Source: Rhabdornis inornatus (lineage: Eukaryota; Chordata; Aves; Passeriformes; Rhabdornithidae). Taken from it: 64,000 nucleotides of DNA. Below are positions 22,465-36,800 of this stretch, in pieces. The notes beneath the pieces are model-generated. The model saw only the letters and a list, made by a program, of their open reading frames with translations, ran no database searches and was not told the DNA's origin. Position 1 is the first letter of the stretch. Each line of letters opens with the position of its first letter. Position numbers and translations under genes: made by a program. The stretch is taken from contig VWZS01003954.1 of assembly GCA_013397075.1 (NCBI GenBank), forward strand, positions 620,001-684,000, written 5' to 3'.

Positions 22465-24645
22465 ATTAACAGGTAAAAATACCCAAAACAAACATCCAAC
22501 AAACCCCCCCACAACATGCACACAACCATATCAGGTCAAACTGTTCATTATTTAAAACATTTAGTCTTAAAAAGCTGAACTTCTTTACTGGCTCAAGAAA
22601 GTGTAATGATGTATGTGCATTCTTGCTATGGCTGGCACAAGGGCAGGAATACTAAATTCAAACAACCCTCTAGCAGTAATTTTTAAATGCTACACCCCTT
22701 AAAACCAAACCAAAACAAAAAACTCCGAGGTGATTTAGGTGTGTTGCAAATATTCTGAGTTAATCTAAAAATACATTTAATTGCAGTGTACAGTGAGCTG
22801 TACATACAGTAACCATATTTAAAAAGCAATGACAATTGCCTGACACATAGTACAGAGGAAACACTTCAAAGACCAGCTCCTTACCCAAAAGGGAGAAGGC
22901 AAGAGGCAGGAAAAGAATACAAGAGCTAATGGCAAGCAGGAGATTAGCTAAGGATCAAAAGCTATTGAATTGGACTGATGTAGTGTGTAAAATTAAATGA
23001 AAAAAAGCTGAAGTGTAAAATTTCTGCATGCAAAAAAATCACAGTAAAACCAACTATTGCAACCTTCACATACAGTGCAATCTCAGTCAATAGCAAGCTA
23101 GTATAGCTAAAAAAAAAAAATAAATAAATTTTTTTTGTCAGGAACTACTAGTGCCAAAACATTATTCTCTACAAAACTAGGTTAAAATCTATTTTCCACC
23201 AGGTAAACACATGATTCAGCTCTACAATAAGTATATCCACCAGCTATGATAATATCCAATGAACCAAAGCTGGCAACTCCCATATAGCTTTAAATAAAAC
23301 CAACAAAACTCAAAACTCCCAAAGGTCACATACAAGACACTAAAAAGCAAGTCCTCACTGGGAATATAATCTAGTCATGAGTATTTGCTTCCTCACACAG
23401 TTTTAAATATTTAAGGTCATCCAATACTTGATTTCCGCATCTAATTCTCCCTTAATGCACTTATTAAAATAATCTATTTTTCCTCTTCGTATTAAACACA
23501 TTACTTACAGTTCAATCAAGTTTAGACTCTTCTGGCTGATTTTAGTATTTTGAAGAAGGGAAGAAAGGAGGAAAAAACCCCTGAAATCCTAACTAGGGGC
23601 TTACTGCCAGCAGTTATTCAAGACCTAGCTGGATTTAAATTACAGATGTAAGTTACTATTGAAGTTCAAACATTTAGAAAAGTAATTTTCAGAATACCTT
23701 GAAAGTAAAAATTGCAGTTGGTACTGCAAACACAGTAGGACTCAAGGATAACTCACTGTTATGAAGCAAGACTACTTCTATTTTTACAGCACTTAAATAT
23801 TTTTAGATCCAAGTGCACTGATAATTAATTACTTATTAGATACTTTGGGCATATTGCTTTGAAAGTAGTTCTATAATCTATTGAGCATACTAACTCTAAT
23901 TACCTTTTACTTGGTCATTCAGTTCCTAATATGTAACACTTACGAGTGATACAGAAGTCTGGAAAAGCTATGGTATTTTATGTCAGGTTTCTTTAAAATG
24001 TAATTCATTAAATTAGTTATGAATTTGAGATGACCAAGTTTTTGCCTAGGAAAATGTCCACCTATTCCTGAATGCTTATATTAATTGAACGATAACTGAT
24101 TTTAATTTATCTCTTCCATTACAAGGAAAAAATCAAAACCAAACAAAGCAACAAAAACCAGAGACAACCTTCTATTTTACTATTGCCCATAAGTGCTACA
24201 AGGAAAAATAAAGTTTTAATTGGAACAATGCTATGTAGTCCATCTCTTCTCACATGGGAAATATTACAGGTTTAATAGGCTACACATAACAATATAGCTG
24301 TGACTTACCCACAGAATACATGGGCTTCATAGTCTTACATCTGCAAAGTTTATGATCACATGTACATTATAAGCTATTAAATAATGGATTCTAAATTAAA
24401 ATAAAGGGGTACTAGCTTAGTTTTTCTCATCTATCTTTAAAATAATTATCTCTTCTCTATGTCATAAAACATGGTCAACAAATATAATCATGTAACAATA
24501 TAAAAAGTGTTTAGGTCAGAAAAGAGAAGAGTAAAAAGAGCTTTTTTTTATCCCTAGCATCTAAGAATGGAATGATTTCAGTTCATTACCAAAAGCCAGA
24601 ATTCCATTTCTTACGCTAATACTTTAACAAATACAAACACAATTT

Positions 24646-24816
24646 CTAATCACTGAGCGTTTCAGTATCTGCTGGACCTCTGATCAGTCTTCGTATTCCC
24701 CTCTTCCCTGCAGGACCTTTTGGTTTAGCAAAACTCTGTTTGTAAGCATGTTGTTTTGGATGTACTTCTTCATAAAGAAAGTCAGCAGTTAACTCATCAC
24801 CATTATCTATTTCAAT
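24646..24816 (-). CDS. TWF1: TWF1 coding exon 9 (stop codon)
   Basis: After acceptor CTTCTGCCAG the exon encodes IEIDNGDELTADFLYEEVHP, then KPKGPAGKRGIRRLIRGP and a TAG stop. The basic KRGIRRLIRG segment is the conserved twinfilin tail. Confidence 0.95.
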   Translation of the reverse strand: MEIDNGDELTADFLYEEVHPKQHAYKQSFAKPKGPAGKRGIRRLIRGPADTETLSD

Positions 24817-27800
24817 CTGGCAGAAGAAAACAACATCATACTTAAAGTCAAAAAGATTTAGAAACTTTGCTGAAACTCAATACTACATAAAAACCATATA
24901 TGCAATAATGTTCCAAGTCAAGCATGAAAAGTTCTCCAACTTATGCCTAATACCCTGAGAAATCTTGGATAGTTTTTCTGCAACTCGCCTATACTAGCCT
25001 ACCAGTATTAAGTGTGACTTAAGTATTTTCCTGAAATGTAAGCACAACTAAACAGTATATATGCCAAGGAATTTTTTTTGTCCCAAGCTTTGGCACAGTG
25101 TACCTGTTAATACTAACTAGAAGAACACATTCCATGTGAAACTAGTGCTTACTTACTCATTTGAAGTATTTACACATTTTAGAATCAAAATTGTTCACTA
25201 TAACATGCTTTAAACACTAACTGTATAAGAAATGTGCATACATATTGTTATCTTTTGAAAAAGGGGGGGAGAAGTATAAAGAAGCTTATATTGTTAGCTG
25301 GCTACTGCCACTCAGCAAGTATTCAAGTGTTTAGCAAGGAAAAGCTAAAATAATGAACAAAATGGAGGGGAGTGTTTTAGTTTTCAAAATCTAGATATAT
25401 GAAACCAAAACATAGAAGAAAACAGTGTTCTCAAGCCAAACTCCACTGTTTTAAATTGCAGGAATTTAGAATTCAGAGAAACACTATGGCCTTGCTCTGC
25501 TGAGAATTCAGCGCTTCATGCCCTGCCAACCACAACACTTGACAGACTTGCCAGCCCCAGTTTTGCTGTTACAAATACATGCTCAGAAATTGCTGTCTGT
25601 AGGAGTTTTCAGGAGTCATATGGTGCTTTAATTTTGTTGTAGAAAGGCAATTTCAGAAAAATAATTACATACAAATACACATAGCAAAGATCTAGTTAAT
25701 TCAGATCACCTCAGTAAAAATGGTTAGTATTAACTCTGCTATTTTTAAAGGAAACAATCTTCACAGAAACTAACCTTCCATAAAAGTATTTTAAAAAGTA
25801 ACCGGAGGTCACAAAGGGACCACTTCTGTGATCTCTGCTTGGGAGGTGAGAAGCAACTTTTGCATTGCAGTAAAATTTATATAGTGTGAAAAGATCAGCT
25901 TACTTGCAAATGCTTGTTTGCCCCATCAAGGACTCCTAAGACAGCAGTTTTAATTTTCGAAACTCCAGCTCGAAATTATTTTGAAAATCCCTATGTAACC
26001 TTGGCTTTAAAGGAATTTAGTGTTTAACAACAGCAATGTGTTGTGGTCCAAAATACAACACAACTTTGAGTAAGAAATCATGTTAATTCTGTAAAGTCCT
26101 TCAAAGTACTCTCAAATTCTTCCTTGATGCAGAGGGATATATTTGTTCAGGATAAAAGTGTAGAAATTATGGAACAGAAGAAAACTTCCATGACTTAACT
26201 TTGTATCTCTAGCTCCATCAACAATTATTTCCCATTCAGGACAAACTAAGTTACACAACACCTGTCATAGTTTAGACAAGGTGGTGACAGAGACAGTTAC
26301 AGTTTTCCATTAAGAAGGAAAGACAGAGATGGAGAAAATACCCACACACCCACTGTACTTACCTTCCTGACTATCTGCATCCACAATTGTGTTTCTACAA
26401 TTTCTAACAATGGACTTTTGCAACTAGAGTAGAGCATTCGTTCTCGTATACTACAGGTATACCCTGGCATAGAGTAGATGAAAACTGCAGGAAAATAAAA
26501 GAACAACACAAATCAGACCATAAATACACTCCATCAAAAGCTGTATCATAAAACCATTTATAGCAGAGGCAATGGAAATGAACTATGCAATCTGAGAGCA
26601 AAAAACATAGTGCCATTCTGGAGCTTTTTTGCTTCAGCAAGTGTTGGGAAGGATAAGGATTTGACAGGAAGGTCTCACAGATACACATGTATAACAGAAA
26701 GATCTTTGCAGAATCTGAAGAAGGAGTAGAAATGATAGCAAGTTTTGATATAGAAGAAAAGAATTGCTGAGCCAGTCTTATTGGGTAACTAGAAGGCGAA
26801 GAGCAAGTGAGTTGGAAGGGGCTTTTATGACTTAGAGCAAAGTATAAATCCACCTCAAGCAAAAGATGTTTTTACCAAGCAAAAAGATTTTCACGGACAA
26901 ACAAGAAAGCCAGTGTTGCAAGTAGAGAAAAGATGTCAGAATTTTCCACTGTGAGAAAACTGAAAAACAATGTCTAGCTTAAACTGTAATATACTAACCT
27001 TTTGTGATTGGAAGTAGTAACATGAATATGGCAATGTTAGTAGTTAGGATAGGCTATAGGTAATAGTAATGGCATTGATTGGCTGTCATGTTTTAAGATG
27101 CTCTACAATGAAAAGTATATAATACATTGTAACCAGAACTAGAGATGGCTTCAGACGAACCTACAGCTGTGGCTGAAAAGCTGTGGGCTGGGCTCTTGTC
27201 ACCCACGACCTGTGAATTGCTGTATCATTTGGATACAATAAACAGCATTTTAAAGAGCCGCCTGGAGCCCCGCATCCCTCATTTTTTACTCTTACAAGCA
27301 AGTGTTTCATTTCAAACAGGGGATAAGAGAATGGCCGGTATCTTTATGTTTTCACATTTATGGGTATTCATAATCAAAAGGGATAGCTCACTACTTTACA
27401 AACATAAGAGCTCTCCTTCACAAGTTTACAGTTTCACAATCAAATGACTCAAATTTATGATAATGCTGACACATCTTTCTCTCTGATTCAAAATTCCTAA
27501 GGAATTTGAAACAAGCCAGTGAAGTTTCATATCGAGAAATTTTCTCATACTTATGAATTCCAAATAGTCTCCTTCATGTGTGTGCTTATACAGGAAAAAG
27601 TGGTAACGCGCAGCATCCTTTGGAACTCTTTTTGGCAAGTCCTTAAGTTCAGTATCAAGCGTGTTGGCCAAAATAATAGTTTCATTTTTCATATCAATTT
27701 GCTGTAAACAAAGCAAACATGAATACAGTTAATGCACAAAAAACAAACCAGAGAACATGACAGCATGGAAAAAAGTTTGAACTAATCTAATTCAAAATGG

Positions 27801-30800
27801 TAATTTATCAGCATACTACATCAACACACATTGTTTAACATGTAGGTAATCTATTTTATACTCATTACTAAAAAATAGTTAAAATATTTTACACTTGCCA
27901 GTTGTACATAATTGAGTTTCTTATTTTTCAGTTTCTCCAGAGCCTGAATAGCTTCTTTAGCAATGGGGAATGCTACTCCTTGCAGTGTTTGATGCTTGGT
28001 ATCTACACCAACATCCGCCTGTACCTGGAACACAAGTCAGCTGAGATGTTAAAAGAAACCTATGCAGGCATTCATTTGGTTTCATGCAATGACTGACAGT
28101 GCATCCCAATGGTTACACATAAAGTTAGCTGTAGCTATTCCAAAAATAAACTATCCCAAGAAATCATTCCCCTATACAAAAGATTTGCATTTTTAAATTT
28201 ATAGGTCATGTTTGTTTGCTAGCCTGTGAAGTTTCTTATCTCTGAAACAGCTCTGCTTAGCAGAGCAACAAAATCATCAGAGGGAAAATGGTTCAAGTGT
28301 CAGTGAAAAAGATCCAAGTTAAAATCTGGTATAGAGACCAGGAAGAAAAATCTTGATTTTCACATGCTGTGTTATACTTTTGAAGTGAAAATATTCCTTA
28401 TAAACTTTGTTATAGCTTGAAAAATTTTAGATCAAAACAAAGACACGATTTCTAGGGAATCAAAATATTTGAAGGAAGAGAGAAATTATGAGACAAACTC
28501 ATCTCAAAGGAAAAGTAAAGCTACTACTCTCCCTCCTGCTTCAACATTCTCCCCCAAAAAGCCTATACCAAAACCAAAGCAAACAAAACAAACAAAATCC
28601 TAATTTCTTATTTCTAGAAGGTCTAGCACAAAGTAAAAAAAAAAAAAAAAACAGTCCAGGACAAGCTAGACAATTGTTCATAATCCAGCTGTATTAGTAT
28701 CAAATTATTTGAGACAACAGTTATTTTAAAGCTGATGTTCAAGAATTTATGTTTATCTTCACATTCATTCAGTTTCTCTTAAAATTAGCTCTGGCCTCAA
28801 GTCTTCTTCAGTCTTAGTTTATTGTTTAAGTACTGATTTTTTAATATATTCACTTTGTTTAAAGTTTCACAATTACCTTTAACATTGGTTATGAAACTGC
28901 AAAAGTAAAGAGTGTACCAAATGGAAAGTATGGGCCTTAGATCTATCTACTAGAAGATGTGCCGCTTTATTTAAAAGAGATGTTAATAAGATATGAAACA
29001 AACTGATAAAAAAAATAAAAGCAAACACTTGTGGCAACACTTATACTTCACATTCTAAAGAACAGCTTGTCAGCAACAAGGAAAGAGGAAAAGAAAGCAG
29101 GTGGAGAGCTTACTTTGCACAAAGATTGATAAATTTATGAATGAGGTTATAGAAAACATTTTGCAAAATATATATCTGCATAATTCTGATTGACAAATGT
29201 AGAATAGGCATCACACAAATAATAAACCATAATAAAATACCATACTCTAGAAACCATATTAAAATACAGGTAGAAAATAAGCACTCCAAACTTAAAAACA
29301 AGCTGTGAAATGTGGAGATAGACAAGGGAAGAGAGTAACCCAGCATAACTCCAGATACAAGAAAATGAACAGAACCACCTAAGTCCTTTAAGAATATTTA
29401 AATTCACACGGCTAAGAGTCAGTTAGTAATGGCTGCTGAGTGCTGGATAAATGACAGATGAAATTTCCTGTGAATAAATATAATGCACGCAGCAGGAAAA
29501 AAATCCTTTTTACTTGTGTGGTGATGGGGTTGAGCTAGCTACTACCATTCAGGAGACCTTGCATGTCATTCTGTTTCAAACCTGAAACTAAACCCAAGCA
29601 AAACAAAAAAGCCCCAAACACTCCCCACCCGCAAATGAAATGTTATAAATTGTTAGGAAAAATAGTAGAGAACAGAACATATTATTACGCACTGTAGATA
29701 TCAGTAACAAGACTGCATCTTGAATACCACATGCAGATCTGGCTTCCCCATCCCTCCATTTCATAAATTATATAGCAGAACTGGAAAAACTGCAGAGAAA
29801 AGCAAAAGGATCAGAAGTATGGAGTACCTTCTTTAGGAGGAAGAACTACCCAGATTAGGACTCATCAGCCTGGAAGAGATAACTGATAAAGAATACAACA
29901 GAGGTCCACGGATAGAGAATTGTGGGACAGTTGGGGTTGGAAGGGTCCTCTAAAGGTGATTTACTCCAAGCCTCCTGCAGTAAGCAGTAACATCTTCAAA
30001 TAGATCAGGTAGCTCAGCCCCATCCTGACCTTGAACGTTTCTAGGGAGGGGGCATCTACCACCTCTCTCAGCAACCTCTTCCAGTACCTCATCACACTTA
30101 TCATAAAACATATTCTTGCTCATATCTAATCTGAACCTACCCTGTTTTAGTTTAAAACCATTCCACCTTGTTCTATTGCAACAGGCCCTTCTGAAAAATC
30201 TCTCCCCTTATTTTTTATAAGCCCCCTTTAAGTACTGAAAGGCCACTAAGAGTTCCCTGAAGCCTTCTCTGCTTCAAGCTGAACAACCGCAGTTCTCAGT
30301 CTTTTCTCACAGGTAATATGTTCTAGCCCTACGATCATTTTTGTGGCTACCTTCTGGACCCACTCTAACAGGTCCATGTCTGTCCTGTGCTGAGTACCCC
30401 AGAGCTGGATGCAATGTTCCAGGTGGGATCTCACCAGAGCAGAGGGAGAGGATCACCTCTACCTGCTGGCCACACTGCTTTTGATGCAGCCCAGGATACG
30501 GCTGGCATTCTGGGATACAGAGGGCCATATCTAAGGGGACAGGGAAACTGAGGATTGACTGAATTACTCTTCTTTGCCTTTGCCACACTATCTGTAGGGT
30601 ATAAGAATAAATTAGAGATTCTAGAGAGCAGTTAGTGGTTCTTCACATAGTATTTTGTCAAGCTGTGGAATATGCTGCCACAGGACCTATGGCCAACAAA
30701 ACATTTATGTGGATTTATAGAAATGACAAGACTAGATAATGGATGAAAAACCCATTAAGAATTACATAGTAAGATGTCATCTTTTGTGCAGGAAGATCCC

Positions 30801-33800
30801 TACCTGCAAATATTAAAGCAATAGAAGAGCATTTCAGGTAATTATGGGCTTCTTGCCCTGCTCCTAGATCTTTCCTGGATTTCTGCTGTTCTCTCAAGGA
30901 CTTGATGACAGACTAAGGTCTCTACTTAGGGTAATTATGACAGAATATACATATGGAAAGTTTATTAAAATCAGAAAGCTCTTAGTTTTCTAAGTCTAAT
31001 TACAGGCTTTGTAATGGTGGAAACAATGAAGAGAAAAATGACATTAAGTTACTGTATTGTGAGATGTTTCGAACAAAGCCAAAATGGCAGCAATATACAA
31101 AAAAGCAAAGGTATTGCTGCTGAAATTTCAGAACACATAAAGACTTAGTCTGCATGAATCAGCTTCTAAACACATTGTATGTAGTACCTACACTAATACC
31201 AGAAGTGATCACCAGTCCCACAGAGGATTTACATTAATTACTCATCATTCATCACTCATCACTCATCATCATGGTTTGGTTTTTTTTAAAGCTGATGAAG
31301 TAAAATGCAGTATTTAATGATGGTGAATGTATTTCTGCATTGAATTGTTAAAATCAGACATGAAAACAAACAAAAGACACCACTGGGGAAAAAAAGTCAA
31401 TAACCAACAAAGTTGAGGCAAAAGCACAGTACAGTGAAAACATAAGAGAAGATACATAGTTGTATTTAACACAATGGCTGCCTGGTATCCAGCTGCAGAA
31501 ATAAATCATACTTCAAACACATGTACCACAGCTCTAACATACAAGTCTAAAGAACAAATAAATTCAGCACATGATCTATTTTAATATACATCTGACATAA
31601 TCAGTGTTCAAATGAAGAAAAAATGTGATGAAAAGAATCCTCTGAAACTTTTTAGTCACTAGCTAGCTGGCAATTATCATTTTGGTTAAAGGCATTTGAT
31701 AGAGATTTTTCTAAAAAGTGTTTGTAACATAAGCAAATCGGTCTCTTAAAGTGATCAGCTATTTTGTTTGGATTTCTGTTTAATTTCTATTGGAATCCTC
31801 TTCCTCTCAGTCTTAAAGACAAGTGCACTGGTATTGGAAACTATGTACCTTTCCTCTAAGAATAAGGCTGCTGAAATACTCCTGGCAATCACTCACTGCA
31901 ATAATTGCTATTCTGTGTTTTCTCTACAGTTTCTGCCACCATAGGAAATGCATGGGGGCAATCACAAGTGGACAATGACTGAGGTTGGAAGACATCTCTG
32001 TAGGTCACCTTGTCCAATGACACTGTTCAATCAGGGCCACCTAGAGCCAGCTTCCCAGTTCTGTCCAAACAGTTTTTGAGTATCTGCAGGATGAAGACCT
32101 TGTAAGCTCCTTGGGCAACCAGTGCCAGTGCCTGGTCACCCTTCACAAAGAAGGACATCCAGTGATACTGAAAGCTGAAGTTGCAACAATTAAGCTCTGC
32201 AGTTGCCAGGCCTCTGATTCGGACACTAGGCCTTTCAAACGCAATGAGATCACTCATTCCACTCCAGCCATCATCATCCTGCAGTTTCAGCCCACTGTGA
32301 AGTACATTTATATGCTCATCCACTCACACTTTCTGAAACTTCCCATTTTCTGTTCTGCCTTTTTTTTACTCTAGAAAGACTTTTCCCAACAATACATTTG
32401 GAACTCTGCACCATTTCCCACATATGCTTGAAGACATTTTAGGTACCTCGTTAATCTTAATTTGTCGAAGTTCCTCTTCTGCTGCAGTCAAAGGTGCAGG
32501 GGAGGATTGTGATATCAAATATTTTTTATATCCATTCAGTGAAACATCATCCTGAAAGCACAGTATCAGTATTTATCAGGGTCTTTTAGAATAGAACTTT
32601 TCTTCAACAGTTTTCTATGGAGCATTGCAAAAACATACAGTTAGGGTCATTAGAATATTCCAAAATTCCATTATGTCTTGTTTCAGAAGCCCAGAGGTAT
32701 CCCAGTTAATACATATGAATTAGCAGGTGGGACCATAATAGGGTTCCACCAGAAAATAACACAGCTGGTTGCAACCAGACCATCCTTAGGTTTAACAAAA
32801 TAAAGAGAAAGTTACCCACTGGATGCTGATGATCAAGATCCTAAGTGACATCAGCAACTTGAACACCTTGAAGAAGCTGTGATATTCACACAGATGAATA
32901 TTCAAGGCCAGCAACAATTAAGAAGTTTATAGAGACACTGAAACCAGCAATTTAGAGATATAAAAGCTGTAACATAATGAGCCTAGAAAAAGTGAGTTAT
33001 AGCAATGTCATCTTCCCTGTGCCCCACGCCATTCTGAAATAACAGTAAGACAGACGTAATGCTCCTTCCTCAAAAACTGACACGGAAGTTCAGACTTGTA
33101 GGGCTAGGCACAAATTCCACATATTACATAGACTGCTAATGGTTTGGTGCAAGTGGCAGTGAGAGACTGGTTGATCAGACAGACAAGAAAAAAATAACAG
33201 GACCTCCACCTCCTCTTAGCAAGTCAGTTATTTAATTCCCTAGAATACAGCATCTCCAGAGAAGTTGATTTACATGTTTGTTAGGATAATGAAGCCTTCA
33301 TGACAGGTTAATAAAAAATATAATGAATTATTTACTCAGTGAGCAACAGAATTATTAGTCTCATGTCCACCACAACAACCCATTTCTCTTCCACAGCTCT
33401 TTTCCCCATTACAATATCCTCCATTCTTCCCCAAACTTCCAACTCCTTCCATTCCATTAGAGGACTCATGCTCATGCAGCAAGATTAAGAGATATGCCTA
33501 TTATTCTGAGGTTATTTAGTTTTCATAACCATTTGAAGCAAAGACTTCTAAGCTTGACGATGTTAACTATATCTATTAACTTGTTCAAATGAGCTTAAAT
33601 ACACTCTAACTCTGGAATAATACACATAGCTTTTAACTATTTTTTCCTTAATCCAAAAAGACCATAAACAACCCACATTAATACCAATAACATCAGCTAC
33701 TATATTCAGTATTTAAAGTCAGTGTCCTGACTTCGAAAAGAAAAACATACCTGTACCGTTCCAAATACTTCATCCTTAATATGGCCACCTCCAAATTCTT

Positions 33801-36800
33801 TCTTAAGCGTTGCTCGGGTTGCTGCATACAACATTTTTTGACGAACCTAGCATATAATAAAACAGTAGCTTTTTGGTTTGGTTATTTTTAAAAATTTTGT
33901 TGTACACAGAGAATCTAGCATGTTGGTGTACCGAGTCCATTAACAAACACTTTTCTTGGACAAATATTTTAAGTGTTGAAACTGCACTATAAACCTTCAG
34001 AGCTCTGAATCATGATACTTACTCATACAATTAAACTCACATCATCATGATACTAGGTATTATTATCAAAGTAACTTCAAAACAGAATTGCAGCCTTAGT
34101 CGGCGTATGAGCATTTTTTTAAACAGGAAAAAGATCAACGTAACCTTTAATAATTTTAAATGGGAAAAAAACACAGCTGTTTGAATCTTTCGTCACCTGG
34201 TCTGTGCACTAATAGATACAACAGACAGTAGAAGAGCAGACTAGAAATAACTCATTATTACTTTTGATTTGATAGTGACTCCAAATAGTTATGGTTCAAC
34301 TACAGAGTGGAAAATTTATGTTTGCTCCCTATAAACTTGTGTCTAAGATAACCACTTACTCCTCTCTCAGCAGCCCCACCTTCCCACTTTATTTCACCAT
34401 CATGTTATCCTCTCCACAATACTACACCTTTTCCACATAATCATCTCTACACACATCAACTTTTGGTGTCTTATTTCCTAACTGCTAGTGAAAGCAGTAG
34501 GAATATGGGAACAGCTTTGCTTTCTGCCTTCCCTTTTCTAACATTCCCAGAACACGTATCCTAGTTTCTCCTAGAAATCCTTAATTCTAACCTTAGTCCT
34601 CTCCCATGCTCTCAAACCACTAAGAAGCAGTATATTCTGTGGCACACCACATATCCACAAGTGCCAGCTGGGCAGCCAGCAAGCTAAACAGAATAAACAG
34701 CTTGAGCTCACACTACAATCCTTCTCTATATGAGCACCCATAAAGATTTCTGTCCTATATCCTTCCATAAATTTTTCTCGAGTACTGACAGTAAGACAGA
34801 CAAACAGGGCAAAAAAAACTGTATTGTGTCCGCCAGTCGGGCTAAAAATACATTGGATCAGATGTACTCCATCTAGACCTACTGATCTGCTCTTTAATCA
34901 TCTTAAAGAAACATTTTCCTAGTTTTCTTCTGGGAATGTAGGGGGAGGTTGGGGAATGCTTCATTCCTCAAATCCTTTTCCTTCACATCTCGGACTCAGA
35001 TCAAATGGTACTTGAAAAATCATTAACATGAAGCCTCTGATGACTGTTACTTACAGGAGAGTGATCAGGTGACCATGCAATGAAGATCCATTCATATCCT
35101 TGAGCATTCTGAGAATCTAATCTGTATAATATATAACATGGTTGCTTGTCTTCAAGAAGGGGAAGGACAAAGGAATCATAATCTTTTTCCCATGATCCAA
35201 CTGGCCACCTAGAGGATCCCACAACAAGCTGCTCTAAAACCAATAACCAAAGCTACAGGTTAGCAACAATACAGTTAATACTGTCAAAATTAATAATTAC
35301 AATAAGAAGTTAATTGGACACTTAATTGTTCATAATTATGCCCAAAAGAATGGAAGACAAGAACAGTAAGTATAAAAGTGGGTGAATTCCTAAAAAAGCT
35401 ACGTTCAAATCCTAACTTACTTTAACCAAAATAGCGATAGTTGAGAAATAATGTGCTGGTTGTTATCAAGTTCTTTGATCTGAAGTGACACTATTGATGT
35501 CAGTTTTTAGCAGAACATACATGGAAGGGAAATAAGAACTGTTTTCTAACAGTTTATTTTTTAATTTGGAATACTTAGGCATAAATATTTTTATTTCAGA
35601 ATTATAATTACTGATGCTCTTGGTATAATATATTAGTGTTTGCACTCATTGTAAGGAGTCAATAACCCAGTTATACAGCGAAAAGAGTTTGGAACGAATA
35701 TGCTTGCACTAATCACTGACTTGACTATGTAAGTAGATAAACCTCTTTCTAATATAGCTTCATAGCTATGGTCTCTTTAAATGACTGAAGTTGTTTATTA
35801 TGTATAATTGGCTTAAGCCTGTATAGAATACTTCAATGGTATTTAATTATGTGAACAGCTGTAGCAACAGCTTATTTATACATCACATCTCGGTTTCCAA
35901 AGGAAAGTATTAGTATACTGTCTTACAAAACATTTATCAGCTTCCCAAGAAATACTACCCTGCACAAGTGGAATAGAAATACCTTGTTTAAATGGGTCCT
36001 GCAAGTGTTTGAAGACTGTCACAGTAGCTAGTATACAAATCACCTTTTGACAGTCTAGGGCTTAACTTATAAAACTTCAGACAAAAGTCCAACAGCACAC
36101 AAATGCCTCTACAGCAAAACATCAAGCAAAGCATCCCACCACTGTAACTCACAGAACACGAACAGCTCAGAGCAAGAATGTTTGGCCCTTCTTTGAATTA
36201 GACACAAATTACCTGAAGTTGTACACCTAAACCAAGAGTATTCAGAATGTACTTGCCAATTCTGAACTCTAGGTAGATTTATACCCACTTGGATTTAAGA
36301 TACAGCCAGATGAACTTTGCTGCCCAGCAGCAAATCTCTTCTCTTATTAACTCAGAATAGCAAAACAGGATTTGACTATTATCTGTTGGCTATTATCTGT
36401 TACTTAAAGCTCCGGAAGACAGATAAGGCAACTGCCCTTCTTCCAGTACAATGGGAGTTTTACAGGTTTCTTTTTGAACTCCAGAAAATCCATCAAAGAC
36501 TGGATTCTGCTTCTTATAGAGATGAAATGCATATACCCATATCCATATGTTCGTATCTATATATGTGTATACACACGTATATATACACACAAAAATGAAA
36601 AAACAGGAAATGAAAAAATAGAGAAAGTATTCCATTTGTATCTTATTTCTAGGCTTCACTTCATATTATAAAGTAGCATATACACAAAAGCCTATTGTTT
36701 TGCCTTGCTTAATGGGACAAAAACCCCAAAACAATGGTTTGTCAGCATTTACCTTGTGCTACTGAGACTATCACAAAGTTCTGCCTGTAATCTTACTATT

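Larger units (their letters stand above)
21605..24645 (-). other. TWF1: TWF1 3' untranslated region
   Basis: This is about 3 kb of AT-rich sequence between the TWF1 stop (24646-24648) and overlapping poly(A) signals at 21623-21632 on the minus strand. It contains an 8-mer complement to the miR-30 seed (22059-22066), a 7-mer-A1 match to miR-1/206 (24568-24574) and a CAAA-rich tract. The exact cleavage site is inferred. Confidence 0.7.

Noticed and set aside
27145..27447. 100-codon plus-strand frame opposite TWF1 intron 7
   Set aside because: It starts inside the R/U5 part of a solo LTR and runs out into intron sequence, so it is not a gene.
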